A stretch of DNA of 64,000 nt from an uncultured Collinsella sp. (GTDB lineage: Bacteria > Actinomycetota > Coriobacteriia > Coriobacteriales > Coriobacteriaceae). Shown piece by piece: positions 25,085-33,251 of the stretch. Below the pieces are notes generated by a model. It had not been told where the DNA came from, did no database searches, and worked only from the letters and a program-made list of their open reading frames with translations. Within the stretch, counting starts at the first letter, position 1, and each line of letters starts with the position of its first letter. Both the position numbers and the translations under genes were made by a program. The DNA lies in NCBI GenBank assembly GCA_902464495.1, contig CABQJK010000008.1, positions 7,666 to 71,665 of the forward strand, given 5' to 3'.

Positions 25085-27004
25085 CTACTCCAGCTCAAAC
25101 GCTCCCGTGTACAGCTGGTAGTAATACCCGCGCTTGGCGATCAGCTCGTCGTGGTTGCCGCGCTCGATAATGCGGCCGTGATCCAGGCAGATGATTGCGT
25201 CGGAGTTGCGCACGGTGGACAGGCGGTGCGCGATGACAAACGTCGTGCGGCCCTCCATGAGCTTATCCATGCCCGCCTGCACGATGGCCTCGGTGCGGGT
25301 GTCGATGCTCGACGTTGCCTCGTCCAGAATCATCGCCGGCGGATCGGCGACGGCGGCGCGTGCGATCGAGATCAGCTGGCGCTGACCCTGCGACAGCTGT
25401 GCGCCGTTGCCGGTGAGCATCGTGTCGTAGCCGTCGGGCAGGCGGGTGATAAAGTCGTCCGCGCCCGCGAGCTTGGCCGCCGCGATGCACTCCTCGTCGG
25501 TGGCGTCCAGGTTGCCGTAGCGGATGTTGTCCATCACGGTGCCGGTGAACAGGTTCACGTCCTGCAGCACGACGCCCAGCGAGCGGCGCAGATCGGCCTT
25601 GCGGATCTTGTTGACGTTGATGCCGTCGTAGCGAATCTTGCCGTCGGCGATGTCATAGAAGCGGTTGATGAGGTTGGTGATGGTCGTCTTGCCGGCACCG
25701 GTGGCGCCGACAAACGCGACCTTCTGGCCCGGCTTGGCAAACACGGACACGCCGTGCAGCACCTCGTGGTCGGGCGTGTAGCCAAAGTCGACGTTGTCCA
25801 TGACCAGGTCGCCGCGCAGCGGTACGTACTCGATCTCGCCGGTTGCGCGGTGCGGATGTTTCCATGCCCACATGCCGGTGTGGTGGTCGGCCTCTTCGAA
25901 CTCCCAGGTCTCGGGGTTCACCTGTGCGTTGACGAGCGTCACGTAGCCTTCGTCGGCCTCGGGCTTCTCGTCGATGAGCTCAAAGATGCGGTCGGCGCCG
26001 GCGAGGCCCATGACCACGGCGTTGATCTGCTGCGAGATCTGGCCGATCTGTCCGCAGAACTGCTTGGTCATGTTGAGGAACGGCACCACGACGGCGATCG
26101 ACAGCGCCATGCCCGAGATGCTCAGGTTGGGCACGCCCAGCGCCAGGAAAATGCCGCCCGCCAGTGCGACCAGCACGTAGAGCAGGTTGCCCAGGTTCAT
26201 AAGGATGGGCATGAGGATGTTGGCGTACATGTTGGCCTTCTGGGAGACCTCGAAGAGCTTTTCGTTGCGCTCGTCAAAATCGGCCTCGGCGGCAGACTCG
26301 TGGCAGAACGCCTTGACGACCTTCTGGCCGTTCATGACCTCCTCGATATGGCCCTCGACCACGCCGAGCTCGGTCTGCTGCGCGATAAAGAAGCGCGCGG
26401 AGTTGGAGCCGAGCAGCTTGGTCATAAAGGTCATAAAGGCGACGCCGGCGATGATGACCAGGCACATCCACACGCTGTAGTACAGCATGATAAAGAACAC
26501 CGTGACGATGATGATGATCGTCATGAGCAGGTTGGGCAGCGACTGGCTGATCATCTGGCGCAGCGTGTCGATGTCGTTGGTGTAGTGGCTCATGATATCG
26601 CCGCGCTGGTGCGTGTCGAAGTAGCGGATCGGCAGGTCCTGCATGCGGTTGAACATCATCTCGCGCAGCTTCTCCAGCGAGCCCTGCGTGACGATAGCCA
26701 TGGCGCGGTTCCAGAAGAGCGAGGACAGGACGCCGACGCCGTAGATGCAGGCGAGGGTGGTCACGAGCTGCAGAATCTTGGGCTGCGCGGCTTCCCAATC
26801 GCCCGACTGCCACGATTCGCTAATAATTTGCAGGGCGCTCTGCAGGAAGGTCGCGCCGATGGAGTTGATGATGGCGCAGAGCACCACGCCGGCGACGACA
26901 AGGGGCAAAAGCACGGGATAGAAGCCAAAGAGCGTCTTGATGAGGCGCGACATGGTGCCGCCCTTGCGGTTGAGCGCGCGCTCGGCGGTCGTTGCCTTAC
27001 TCAT
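25085..27004 (-). CDS. ABC exporter half-transporter, second subunit
   Basis: The 639-residue protein has six membrane helices (about residues 15-330) and a nucleotide-binding domain with Walker A GATGAGKTT, signature LSQGQRQL (instead of LSGGQ), Walker B MILDEATSSID and switch His in IAHRLS. The domain carries an insertion of about 30 residues (ADHHTGMWAWKHPHRATGE) before Walker A. Its ATG at 27004 overlaps the end of the upstream half-transporter by 8 bases, so the two are translated together and probably form a heterodimer. Substrate unknown; drug or peptide export is typical for MarR-linked pairs. Confidence 0.92.
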   Translation of the reverse strand: MSKATTAERALNRKGGTMSRLIKTLFGFYPVLLPLVVAGVVLCAIINSIGATFLQSALQIISESWQSGDWEAAQPKILQLVTTLACIYGVGVLSSLFWNRAMAIVTQGSLEKLREMMFNRMQDLPIRYFDTHQRGDIMSHYTNDIDTLRQMISQSLPNLLMTIIIIVTVFFIMLYYSVWMCLVIIAGVAFMTFMTKLLGSNSARFFIAQQTELGVVEGHIEEVMNGQKVVKAFCHESAAEADFDERNEKLFEVSQKANMYANILMPILMNLGNLLYVLVALAGGIFLALGVPNLSISGMALSIAVVVPFLNMTKQFCGQIGQISQQINAVVMGLAGADRIFELIDEKPEADEGYVTLVNAQVNPETWEFEEADHHTGMWAWKHPHRATGEIEYVPLRGDLVMDNVDFGYTPDHEVLHGVSVFAKPGQKVAFVGATGAGKTTITNLINRFYDIADGKIRYDGINVNKIRKADLRRSLGVVLQDVNLFTGTVMDNIRYGNLDATDEECIAAAKLAGADDFITRLPDGYDTMLTGNGAQLSQGQRQLISIARAAVADPPAMILDEATSSIDTRTEAIVQAGMDKLMEGRTTFVIAHRLSTVRNSDAIICLDHGRIIERGNHDELIAKRGYYYQLYTGAFELE

Positions 27005-28811
27005 GTGCCTCGCCTCCTTCCTGGGTCTGAGCTTGCGTTGCGGATGCCTCGTTGTCGGCCTCGACGGCCCCTTCGCCCTCGGCAGACATCTTGTTTTGCG
27101 AGGTAAAGGTCTCGCGGTAGATCTCGCTCGTCTTGAGCAGCTCGTCATGGTTGCCGATCTGCGCGATACGGCCGCCCTCCATGACGATGATACGGTCTGC
27201 GTCCTGCACGGAGCTGATGCGCTGGGCGATGATGAGCTTGGTCGTGTTGGGCAGATAGCTTGCCAGCCCTGCGCGGATCTTGGCGTCGGTCTTGGTGTCG
27301 ACGGCGCTGGTGGAGTCGTCCAGGATCAAGATCTTGGGGCGACGCAGCAGGGCGCGTGCAATGCACAGGCGCTGCTTCTGACCGCCCGAAACATTAGAGC
27401 CGCCCTGTTCGATCCAGGTGTCGTAGCCCTTGGGGAAACCGTCGACAAACTCGTCGGCGCAGGCCAGATGCGCTGCCTCGCGGACTTCCTCGTCGGTGGC
27501 GTTCGGGTCGCCCCAACGCAGGTTCTCGGCGATGGTGCCGCTAAACAGCACGTTTTTCTGCAGCACCATGGCGACCTGGTGACGCAGCGCGTCCAGGTCG
27601 TAGTCGCGCACGTCCACGCCGCCCACGCGCACAGCGCCTTCGGTGGTGTCGTACAGGCGGGCGATGAGGTTAACGAGCGTGGACTTGGCCGAGCCGGTGC
27701 CGCCGATGATGCCGATGGTCTCGCCGCTCGTAATGTGCAGGTCGATATCGTCGAGCGCCTGGCGCTTCGCATGCTTGGAATACTTAAAGCTCACGTGGTC
27801 AAAGTCGATGGAACCGTCGGCAACCTCGAGCACGGGCTCGGCGGGATCGGCGATCGTGGGCTCGGCGGCCAGCACCTCGGCAATGCGGTGTGCCGATTCG
27901 TCGGCCATGGTCACCATGACAAAGATCATCGACAGCTGCATCAGGCTCATGAGAATCTGGAAACCATAGGTAAAGGTCGAGGAGAGCTGGCCCACGTCGA
28001 ACAGCGTGCCCTGGCTCGTGATGATGAGCTTGGAGCCCAGGTAGATGATGACGACAAACGCGCCGTTGACGCAGATGTTCATCATGGGGTTGTTAAAGGC
28101 GAGCAGCTTCTCGGCGCGGGTGAAGTCCATCTGGACGTCGCGCGCGGCGGTCGCGAACTTCTCCTTCTCAAAGTCTTCGCGCACGTAGCTCTTAACCACG
28201 CGCATGCCGGTGACGTTTTCCTCGACGGACTCGTTAAGGGCATCGTACTTGTGGAACACGCGCGAGAAGATGGGGCGCACCTTAAAGATGATAAAGAACA
28301 GTCCAAAGCCCAGCAGCGGAATGATGACCAGGTAGACCATGGCGACGCTGCCGCCCATGATAAACGCCATGGTAAAGGCGAAGATCAATACCAGCGGCGC
28401 GCGCACGGCGATACGGATGATCATCATAAAGGCCTGCTGCACGTTGTTGATGTCGGTGGTCAGGCGCGTGACGAGCGATGAGCTCGAAAACTCATCGATG
28501 TTGGCAAAGCTGAACGTCTGGATCTTGTAGAACAGGTCGTGACGCAGGTTCTTGGCGAAGCCGCAGCTCGCATGGCTGCAGGTGACGCCGGCAGCGGCGC
28601 CAAAAGCAAGCGATGTTAGCGCGATGAGTACCAAAAAGCCTGCGGTGGGAAGCATCTCGGCTACGGTGGCGCCGTCTTTGATGGCGTCGATCAGGTTGGC
28701 GGTGATAAATGGAATCAGCATCTCGCAGAGCACCTCGCCAAGCACGAGCAACGGCGTGGCAACGGTGACTTTCATATAGTCGCGGATGCTTCCCATGAGG
28801 GTTTTAATCAT
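26997..28811 (-). CDS. ABC exporter half-transporter, first subunit
   Basis: The 604-residue protein has six N-terminal membrane helices and an ATPase domain with Walker A GGTGSAKST (Gly-Lys replaced by Ala-Lys), signature VSGGQKQRL, Walker B ILDDSTSAVD and IAQRIS, where the usual switch His is Gln. Asp instead of the catalytic Glu after Walker B and the missing His are the hallmarks of the degenerate site in heterodimeric exporters, with the partner at 25085-27004 carrying the active residues. The start overlaps the MarR stop (ATGATTAA), giving a tightly coupled three-gene operon. Confidence 0.92.
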   Translation of the reverse strand: MIKTLMGSIRDYMKVTVATPLLVLGEVLCEMLIPFITANLIDAIKDGATVAEMLPTAGFLVLIALTSLAFGAAAGVTCSHASCGFAKNLRHDLFYKIQTFSFANIDEFSSSSLVTRLTTDINNVQQAFMMIIRIAVRAPLVLIFAFTMAFIMGGSVAMVYLVIIPLLGFGLFFIIFKVRPIFSRVFHKYDALNESVEENVTGMRVVKSYVREDFEKEKFATAARDVQMDFTRAEKLLAFNNPMMNICVNGAFVVIIYLGSKLIITSQGTLFDVGQLSSTFTYGFQILMSLMQLSMIFVMVTMADESAHRIAEVLAAEPTIADPAEPVLEVADGSIDFDHVSFKYSKHAKRQALDDIDLHITSGETIGIIGGTGSAKSTLVNLIARLYDTTEGAVRVGGVDVRDYDLDALRHQVAMVLQKNVLFSGTIAENLRWGDPNATDEEVREAAHLACADEFVDGFPKGYDTWIEQGGSNVSGGQKQRLCIARALLRRPKILILDDSTSAVDTKTDAKIRAGLASYLPNTTKLIIAQRISSVQDADRIIVMEGGRIAQIGNHDELLKTSEIYRETFTSQNKMSAEGEGAVEADNEASATQAQTQEGGEAHE

Positions 28812-29310
28812 CCAGTTCCTCCCAGGTTACGCGGATTTTATCGAGCATTTCGGCGAGGTCCTCGCGCTCATCGTGGGTGAGCGCGCTAAAGGCCTGTTCC
28901 CTAAAGCGCAGGCGGGCAGCCTGCTCTACGTGGGCCTTTTCCCATCCCGCTTCGGTCAGGCGAATGGTGAGCTGCCGCCGGTCTTTGGGATTGCGGCTGC
29001 GCTCGATAAGGCCGGCGCATTCGATCTTGGAGAGAATCTCGGAAAGCGAACCGGGCTTAAGATCAAAGTGCAGGCCCAGTTCCTGCTGTGACATCTCGCC
29101 GTTTGGCTGCTTGGCGAGCAGGCAGACGATGGGCGCCTTTCCCGAGGCGCCGCCGCCGTGAAAGTGCAGAAAGTGGCCGCAGAAGCCCAGTCCGTTCAGG
29201 ATGTGCTTGGCAAGCGCGTCTGATTGGGACTGTGCCGCGGGCGCATCTGCGGGGTCATGGGGGTCGCCGCCCGGCGTGTGGGGGCAGATGTCGATGTGGT
29301 CATCGCACAT
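28804..29310 (-). CDS. MarR family transcriptional regulator with Cys/His-rich N-terminus
   Basis: The 168-residue protein has a MarR winged helix (MSQQELGLHFDLKPGSLSEIL, wing NPKDRRQLTIRLTEAG) between dimerisation helices. The N-terminus CDDHIDICPHTPGG and the later FCGHFLHFHGGG are rich in Cys and His, which could bind metal or sense oxidants. ATG 29310 has AAAGGAG 7 bases upstream; the in-frame codon at 29343 has none. It is the first gene of the exporter operon, and a perfect inverted repeat lies just upstream, so autoregulation of the operon is likely. Confidence 0.9.
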   Translation of the reverse strand: MCDDHIDICPHTPGGDPHDPADAPAAQSQSDALAKHILNGLGFCGHFLHFHGGGASGKAPIVCLLAKQPNGEMSQQELGLHFDLKPGSLSEILSKIECAGLIERSRNPKDRRQLTIRLTEAGWEKAHVEQAARLRFREQAFSALTHDEREDLAEMLDKIRVTWEELDD

Positions 29311-29326
29311 GGTGTCGCTCCTTTCT

Positions 29327-29362
29327 TTAGTTAGGTAGTGCAATTGTTTTGTGCCTAACTAA
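29327..29362 (-). promoter_or_regulatory. Predicted MarR operator
   Basis: TTAGTTAGG and CCTAACTAA form a perfect 9-bp inverted repeat 18 bases apart, centred about 35 bases upstream of the regulator start. The AT-rich spacer is where promoter elements would fall. Confidence 0.6.
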
Positions 29363-29406
29363 TTTAGGAGTGCAAGAAATAAATGTCAAGGTACCAAACT
29401 TATTAA

Positions 29407-29472
29407 GTTACGGCGTTTTACCAAACGCCGTAACCGCTCGATGCTGCAAACGCTCCTAAGCGGCAATCTGAT
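29407..29472. repeat. Structured intergenic element, copy C (5' half only)
   Basis: It has the hairpin GTTACGGCGTTT-TACC-AAACGCCGTAAC, then GATGCTGC, the arm AAACGCTCCTAAGCG and GCAATCTGA, matching the copy at 43589 almost base for base. After 29472 the similarity stops, and the partner arm is missing. It is a truncated copy upstream of the MarR operon, in the 560-base gap that also holds the palindrome at 29539. Confidence 0.75.
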
Positions 29473-29538
29473 CCCTTGGGGACGAAGGAAAAGGTATCGT
29501 TTTGGGCTGCGATGATGCCTTTCGAAGCGGCCTTGCCA

Positions 29539-29690
29539 AAAACTATGCCTAATTACTACGATGAATCCAGCATCGCTGACCACAACAGCTGTTTCTGAAA
29601 AAACGCAAGCTATCTACCTGCGGTTTTGTTGGAGAGAAATTCGTTGTGGTTGGAGGCGGGCGGTTAAACGTAGTAAATAGGCATAGTTTT
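29539..29690. repeat. Long palindromic element, copy 2 (CCTAnTTACTACG type)
   Basis: AAAACTATGCCTAATTACTACG pairs across about 110 bases with CGTAGTAAATAGGCATAGTTTT with one mismatch. An inner pair GACCACAAC/GTTGTGGTT replaces the CCATACC/GGTATGG pair of copy 1 at 20027. From 29691 to the pdxY start I see only a plain leader. Confidence 0.75.
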
Positions 29691-29870
29691 GAAATGGCGC
29701 TATATGAGTAGCATCAACTAGGCCGCTATGGAGCAAACAGCCCCCATTTCCGAAACCTTTCCGCAACAATTTGCCCTTCGTGCCGCTCGACTCCGTTCAC
29801 AACGTCCCCTGCGCTACACTTAGTCGCACTGTGGCGCTGCCGCGCCGCACCCGAAACAAGGGAGACCCTC

Positions 29871-30695
29871 ATGAAGAATACTCAGCTGCTGCTGGTTAAC
29901 GATATGTGCGGTTACGGCAAGGTCGCGCTTTCCGCCATGCTGCCGGTGCTGTCGCACATGGGCTACCGTATCCATAACCTGCCGACGGCGCTCGTTTCTG
30001 ACACGCTCAACTACCCCAAGTTCTACATCCACGACACCACCGAGTACGTGCGTCAAAGCCTCGCTATCTGGGAGGAGCTCGGCTTTGAGTTCGACGCCAT
30101 CTCGACCGGCTTTATCGTGACCGAGGAAGAGACGCGCATCATCTCGGACTTTTGCCACCGCCGCGGGCAAAAGGGCACCAAGGTGTTCGTCGACCCCATC
30201 ATGGGCGACAACGGCAAGCTCTATGCGGGCGTGCCCGAGTCCACGATCGGTCTCATGAGGCACCTGCTCGAGTGCGCCGATTACGCGGTGCCCAACTACA
30301 CCGAGGCCTGTCTGCTCACCGATACGCCTATTGCAGAGCAGATCACGCCCGATGAGGCCCGCGCCCTTGTGGACGCCGTGCGCGAGCTGGGTGCCAAATC
30401 GGTGGTCATTACGAGCGCCGTGGTCAATGGCACGAACGCGGTTATCGGTTACGACTATGTGGCGGGGGAGTACTTCACGATTCCCTTTGACCTGATTCCG
30501 GTCTATTTCCCGGGCACGGGCGACACGTTCTCGGCGGTGCTCGTCGGCCGCGTGATGGCTGGCTGGAGCCTGCAACGCGCGACGTCCGATGCCATGCGCG
30601 TGGTGGCCGAGCTTATCGAGCGCAATGCCGATCAGGAGGACAAGTCCGCCGGCCTTCCCATCGAGGCCTGCTTGGATGTGATTGACCATGAGTAG
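29871..30695 (+). CDS. pdxY: Pyridoxal/pyridoxamine kinase
   Basis: The 274-residue ribokinase-fold protein matches PdxK/PdxY: LLVNDMCGYGKVALSAMLPVL at the start, LPTALVSDTLNYP, VFVDPIMGDNGKLY, VPNYTEACLLT and the anion-hole/catalytic FPGTGDTFSAVL. It phosphorylates B6 vitamers for the salvage of pyridoxal phosphate. Its stop codon overlaps the ATG of the next gene. I cannot decide between the PdxK and PdxY names from sequence alone. Confidence 0.9.
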   Translation: MKNTQLLLVNDMCGYGKVALSAMLPVLSHMGYRIHNLPTALVSDTLNYPKFYIHDTTEYVRQSLAIWEELGFEFDAISTGFIVTEEETRIISDFCHRRGQKGTKVFVDPIMGDNGKLYAGVPESTIGLMRHLLECADYAVPNYTEACLLTDTPIAEQITPDEARALVDAVRELGAKSVVITSAVVNGTNAVIGYDYVAGEYFTIPFDLIPVYFPGTGDTFSAVLVGRVMAGWSLQRATSDAMRVVAELIERNADQEDKSAGLPIEACLDVIDHE

Positions 30696-31017
30696 CGCGG
30701 GCGAGGACGGCGCTGAGGCCGCGGGCGAGGGCAAGTCGCTCGGCGCCCCGCGAGGCAAGCGCCCGCACATTCGCATTAGCTGCGTGGACCAGCTGGGCAC
30801 GTGCCGCTGCCACCATGGCCACAAGCCCGGCGACGTCTTCGACTTCGACCGCGACCGCGGCAAGATGTGCTCCATGGCCTGCCACGTGGGCTTTCCCTAT
30901 ATCGACATCCTGCGCTACGGCGGCACCGTGCCCGGCAACGAGCCTGGTACGGCAAAGTTCTGCTGCCCCGAGGTCGATACGCTGAACGTTTGGCTTGCCG
31001 AGATCGTCGACGAGTAA
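30688..31017 (+). CDS. TIGR04076 family protein
   Basis: The 109-residue protein starts with a charged stretch of about 25 residues, followed by the family pattern: LGTCRCHHGHKPGDVFDF, MCSMACHVGFPYIDILRYGG and a C-terminal KFCCPEVD. It has eight Cys and several His, so metal binding is plausible, but the family has no settled function that I know of. The ATG overlaps the pdxY stop (ATGAGTAG), so translation is coupled; an in-frame TTG six bases earlier is less likely. Confidence 0.75.
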   Translation: MSSAGEDGAEAAGEGKSLGAPRGKRPHIRISCVDQLGTCRCHHGHKPGDVFDFDRDRGKMCSMACHVGFPYIDILRYGGTVPGNEPGTAKFCCPEVDTLNVWLAEIVDE

Positions 31018-31018
31018 T

Positions 31019-31142
31019 CGAGCGTGGATTTTCTCCCGCCAAGATTATGAGCGTGGATAATCTCCCGTTTAGAGCGCCGTTTCGCGCTCAAAGTGGGAGA
31101 TTATCCACGCTCAATTTGTATGCGGGAGAAAATCCACGCTCG
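31019..31142. repeat. Triple nested palindrome
   Basis: An outer pair of perfect 21-bp arms (31019-31039, 31122-31142) encloses a perfect 18-bp pair (31049-31066, 31095-31112), which encloses GAGCGC/GCGCTC (31072-31089). Both outer pairs are variants of GAGCGTGGATnnTCTCCC, so the unit appears four times, two in each direction. It separates convergent genes and could act as a bidirectional terminator. Confidence 0.9.
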
Positions 31143-31187
31143 TCTTATGCCGATGGCGTGGCTCGTGCATCCGCGCCGCCCGAGCGC

Positions 31188-31634
31188 CTAAAGCTGCTCG
31201 AGCATAGCCGTGCAGCCGGCGAGCACATCGCGGTACGTGGCATCAAAGTTGCCCGTGTACCAGGGGTCTGCCACGTCGCCGGGGCGGTCGGTCCAATCAA
31301 GCAGGCGCGAGATCCTGCCATCGGGGTCGTCGCCAAAGATGCAACGCAGGCCGCGCGCGTTCTCGGCATCCATATAGACAATGTGATCCCAGTCGCCATA
31401 CTCCGCGCGACGCACCTGGCGTGCACGATGCGCAACCACGGGAATCCCGACTTCGCGCAGCTTGGCGACTGTGCCATGATGCGGCGGGTTGCCGATCTCC
31501 TCAGTCGAGGTCGCAGCAGAATCAATGACGAACTCCGCCTCGCGCCCGGCACGGCGCACCAGCTCAGTAAACACCGACTCAGCCATCGTCGAGCGACAGA
31601 TATTTCCATAGCAGATAAAAAGAATACGTTGCAT
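31188..31634 (-). CDS. Low molecular weight protein-tyrosine phosphatase
   Basis: The 148-residue protein has the P-loop near its N-terminus, CYGNICRST (C-x5-R), and the general-acid Asp in the C-terminal DPWYTGNF, the two halves of the LMW-PTP active site. Such enzymes dephosphorylate protein tyrosines, often partners of capsule-export kinases, or arginines in Firmicutes; no kinase is nearby. AAAGGA precedes the ATG. It follows the DUF4143 ATPase gene on the same strand after 33 bases and may be cotranscribed with it. Confidence 0.9.
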   Translation of the reverse strand: MQRILFICYGNICRSTMAESVFTELVRRAGREAEFVIDSAATSTEEIGNPPHHGTVAKLREVGIPVVAHRARQVRRAEYGDWDHIVYMDAENARGLRCIFGDDPDGRISRLLDWTDRPGDVADPWYTGNFDATYRDVLAGCTAMLEQL

Positions 31635-31667
31635 GAGCGGTTTCCTTTCTGGGCGGTCGCGCGGGGC

Positions 31668-33038
31668 TTACAGGCTGCCCTTGAGGCAGTTTGCTCCGAT
31701 AAAACCCGCTGCGTACAAGGGGAGGTGGCGCAGCTCGCGCCCGTCATCGGTTTCGCCGCGGGCAAAATTGTTCTCGGACAAAATGTAGGCATATGGCGAT
31801 CGGGCTTTGTCCATAAACGACCCGAGGGTTCTCGCGCGCACGTTGCGTGCGGACTTTACCTCGACGGGAACGATTTCCATACGGTCGGTCTGAAGTAGGA
31901 AATCGAGCTCGCCGCTCGTCTTCCAAGAAGACGGCGGCATCCAATAGTACGTTTGCAAACCATTGCTCGAAAATGCCTGCATGACCGAGTTTTCCGCCAG
32001 GGCACCTCGAAAGTCGGAAGACAGCGCAACGGTGGAATCCTCTTTGAGGTCGAGCCAGAGCCGCGGGTTGATACCGAGTTTGTAGAACATGAGGCCCGTA
32101 TCGAGAAGATAGACCTTAAAGAAGCTTCCGTCTTCGTCGTCGAAAGGGACGAGGGGAGGTTCGATGCCTTCGGTCAGGTTGTTGACCGATATAATGCCGG
32201 CGCCTTCGAGCCAGTCGAGTGGCTCGATGAGCTTGGCGCGGCGGCCTCCGCGTTCGACCTCGGAGTACTTGAATTTCTTTGTGGACGATCTCAGCAGTTG
32301 GGACGGAATGGAACGCCAGACCTTGCGCGCCGCCACGCCACTGATCCCGTTTTCGGGGTCGGTCATATCGGCGGTGTAGGTCTCGTCGATTTCGCGCTGC
32401 TCGACGCGCGCGTCTTCGATGGATAGCGTCTTGCGATATGCGTTGACGGCGGCGGGCATGCCGCCCACGATCTGATATCGATGAAACAGGCTGAGTGCGG
32501 CTTGGTGTGCGGCGTAAGTCTCGAGTGTGCCGGCGTGGGTGCGAACGGCATCGGCCATCTGCCCCTCATCGAGCGCCCAGAGAAACTCCTCGAACGACAT
32601 GGGATGCATGGTCTCTTGACGAACGCCGCTGGGAAAAGGCAACTTGCGCTTGCGCGTGGCGACGCCGAGTTGGCTTCCGGTCGCGCATATGCGCCAGCCC
32701 GAACCCGAGAAAAAGCGAAGCGAGTTGAGCGCCCGTTCGCAGAGTTGCACCTCGTCAAACAGGATGAAGGCGGTTTCCTTGCGAATGGGGGTGCGTTTAT
32801 AGTCTGAAATCCGCGCCACGATGGTGTCAACATCGTCTGTGGGGCAGTCAAACAGAGGGGCGATCAGCTCAAGATCGGTCTGAAAGTCGAGTTTGATAAA
32901 CGCATCGCCGGCGATTCGCCTGCCGATTTCCTCGGCGGCGTATGTTTTGCCTACGCGTCGCGCACCACGGATGAGGAGGGGGCGTGAGGCGTCCTTTGTC
33001 GCCCATGATTCGATAACGGATTCGATTGATCTGCGCAT
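31668..33038 (-). CDS. AAA-family ATPase with C-terminal DUF4143 domain
   Basis: The 456-residue protein begins with a Walker A motif GARRVGKTY (residues 24-32), has a Walker B hydrophobic stretch AFILFDEVQLCE and the sensor-like ICATGSQLGV, and ends with a DUF4143 region containing VYLLDTGLMFYKLG, GALAENSVMQAF and the nuclease-like GELDFLLQ...VPVEVKSA. The last motif resembles PD-(D/E)xK cores. These ATPases are common and strain-variable in gut bacteria, with no established role. The gene is less GC-rich than its neighbours, and its promoter region holds a nested palindrome, both consistent with acquisition. Confidence 0.88.
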   Translation of the reverse strand: MRRSIESVIESWATKDASRPLLIRGARRVGKTYAAEEIGRRIAGDAFIKLDFQTDLELIAPLFDCPTDDVDTIVARISDYKRTPIRKETAFILFDEVQLCERALNSLRFFSGSGWRICATGSQLGVATRKRKLPFPSGVRQETMHPMSFEEFLWALDEGQMADAVRTHAGTLETYAAHQAALSLFHRYQIVGGMPAAVNAYRKTLSIEDARVEQREIDETYTADMTDPENGISGVAARKVWRSIPSQLLRSSTKKFKYSEVERGGRRAKLIEPLDWLEGAGIISVNNLTEGIEPPLVPFDDEDGSFFKVYLLDTGLMFYKLGINPRLWLDLKEDSTVALSSDFRGALAENSVMQAFSSNGLQTYYWMPPSSWKTSGELDFLLQTDRMEIVPVEVKSARNVRARTLGSFMDKARSPYAYILSENNFARGETDDGRELRHLPLYAAGFIGANCLKGSL

Positions 33039-33054
33039 GGGGCCGCCTTTCCGA

Positions 33055-33145
33055 TTTCGTGTACTTCAGATACATAGTTTAGTACGATTTCGTGTACTTA
33101 AAATACACTAAATCGTAGAAAAGCGTGTATCTGAAGTACACGAAA
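33055..33145 (-). promoter_or_regulatory. Nested inverted repeat in the DUF4143 ATPase promoter region
   Basis: The pair 33055-33074 and 33126-33145 is a perfect 20-bp inverted repeat (TTTCGTGTACTTCAGATACA). Inside, TACGATTTCGTGTA and TACACTAAATCGTA pair with one mismatch. TTTCGTGTACTT also occurs twice as a direct repeat. The block is AT-rich and ends 16 bases upstream of the start codon, so it may be an autoregulatory operator. Confidence 0.6.
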
Positions 33146-33251
33146 ACGAACTGCTAGAGCATTCACGCGGATATGCGCTGATCATGTCGGGCGGTTTTCA
33201 CCGACCGCTTGCCACTCTGGGCTGTGCCTGCGTCCGTTCCCGGTCCCGCCT

